NCBI GenBank assembly: GCA_027040375.1
Contig: JALUMJ010000026.1
Coordinates: 1-14,331, forward strand
Reading direction: 5' to 3'
DNA length: 14,331 nt
From: Campylobacteraceae bacterium
GTDB taxonomy: Bacteria; Campylobacterota; Campylobacteria; Campylobacterales; Sulfurospirillaceae
Below the pieces are notes generated by a model that saw only the letters and a list, made by a program, of their open reading frames with translations, searched no databases and was not told the DNA's origin. A program made the translations under genes and the position numbers. Below are positions 14,114-14,331 of the stretch, one piece after another; the first letter of the stretch is position 1, and every line of letters begins with the position of its first letter.

Positions 14114-14151
14114 GGTTGTTTCCTTGTTGTTAATATGGTTAGTTACTTTAT

Positions 14152-14172
14152 CATATATTGGAACATATATTG
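14152..14172. repeat. 9-bp direct repeat upstream of the AEC transporter gene
   Basis: CATATATTG occurs at 14152-14160 and again at 14164-14172, a 12-base period with GAA between the copies. It lies in the promoter region of the minus-strand transporter, where the minus strand reads TATGAT at 14155-14150, a plausible -10. The pair could be a regulator binding site. An AT-rich chance repeat is also possible. Confidence 0.35.
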
Positions 14173-14209
14173 CTTAACTTAGACAACCAAAATTAAAGGC
14201 AAATAATGA

Positions 14210-14331
14210 GTGTGCCAAGCAAAGCTAAGGCAATCAAGCTGGACAATCCAGCCCAGATAAAGATTAACCATCAGTCTGGAACCAAACTACACAGGCTAGG
14301 AGGTAACAAATAGCTTGAAGCTGTAGTAAGG
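14210..14331 (+). mobile_element. Probable 5' end of a group II intron ribozyme (domain I), cut by the window edge
   Basis: From 14210 the sequence opens with GTGTGCC, like the conserved 5' end of group II introns (GUGYGMCC-like). It rises to about 45% GC against roughly one-third nearby. It folds into consecutive helices: GCC.AGC/GCT..GGC (14214-14231, loop AAA), GCTGGA/TCCAGC (14238-14252), CCAGA/TCTGG (14253-14279), and ACTACA/TGTAGT (14286-14327) enclosing GCTA/TAGC. The stretch GGTAACA...AGCTTGAAGCTGTAGTAAG also looks like bacterial group II introns from memory. Such elements are ribozymes that retrohome using an encoded reverse transcriptase, which would lie beyond the window. A ribosome binding site and ATG just upstream (14195-14208) may be the start of an interrupted gene. 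Other structured RNAs remain possible. Confidence 0.55.

Noticed and set aside
14206..14313. 35-codon plus-strand ORF with an AAAGG ribosome binding site
   Set aside because: The sequence is better explained by nested RNA helices and a group II intron-like 5' end. The peptide has no recognisable features.
1..14331. CRISPR arrays, tRNA or rRNA genes, insertion sequence ends
   Set aside because: I looked for regularly spaced repeats, tRNA T-loop motifs and paired terminal inverted repeats around a transposase, and saw none.

Overview
The window looks like a chromosomal segment of a low-GC member of the Campylobacterota (Epsilonproteobacteria), nearer to the free-living sulfur-oxidiser or Arcobacter-type lineages than to Helicobacter or Campylobacter. 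The grounds are the AT-rich coding style, the many TTG and GTG starts, the small gene preceding rsmD, the tightly overlapped pst-pho operon, and a glutaminyl-tRNA synthetase carrying a YqeY-like tail. The genus cannot be settled from the sequence alone.

Layout. Bases 1-124 hold the C-terminus of an unrecognised protein. Bases 176-645 (minus strand) hold one conserved-looking but truncated ORF and a possible relic beyond it. Bases 720-1638 carry a small hypothetical gene and rsmD (16S rRNA m2G966 methyltransferase), overlapping by 11 bases. Bases 1642-8051 form a complete phosphate regulon operon: a probable Pho box promoter, then pstS, pstC, pstA, pstB, phoU, a PhoB-type response regulator and a PhoR-type sensor kinase. 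All lie on the plus strand, and most junctions overlap by 1-7 bases. PstS captures phosphate in the periplasm, PstC/PstA form the membrane channel, PstB drives it with ATP, PhoU links transporter state to the kinase, and the two-component pair closes the loop on the promoter.

Convergent to this operon is a minus-strand pair: glnS fused to a YqeY/GatB-tail domain (8791-11028), followed nine bases later by a NYN-domain nuclease-like gene with a C-terminal LOTUS/OST-HTH-like part (8053-8781).

From about 11.1 kb onward the segment looks accessory and partly broken. It holds the C-terminal half of a cation:proton antiporter cut off at its ion-binding helix, an unrecognised (weakly HEPN-like) gene disrupted at runs of seven A, an apparently intact BrnT/BrnA toxin-antitoxin pair, and an AEC-family transporter whose natural start codon appears to be ATA. 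The last ~120 bases form a GC-richer, highly structured sequence that I read as the 5' end of a group II intron ribozyme, running off the window.

Most notable for follow-up are the 11-bp phased Pho box, a GC-rich hairpin inside the start of pstC, an Asp-rich insertion in PstC, the GlnRS-YqeY fusion with its NYN partner, the frameshifts at A7 tracts, and the structured 3' edge.
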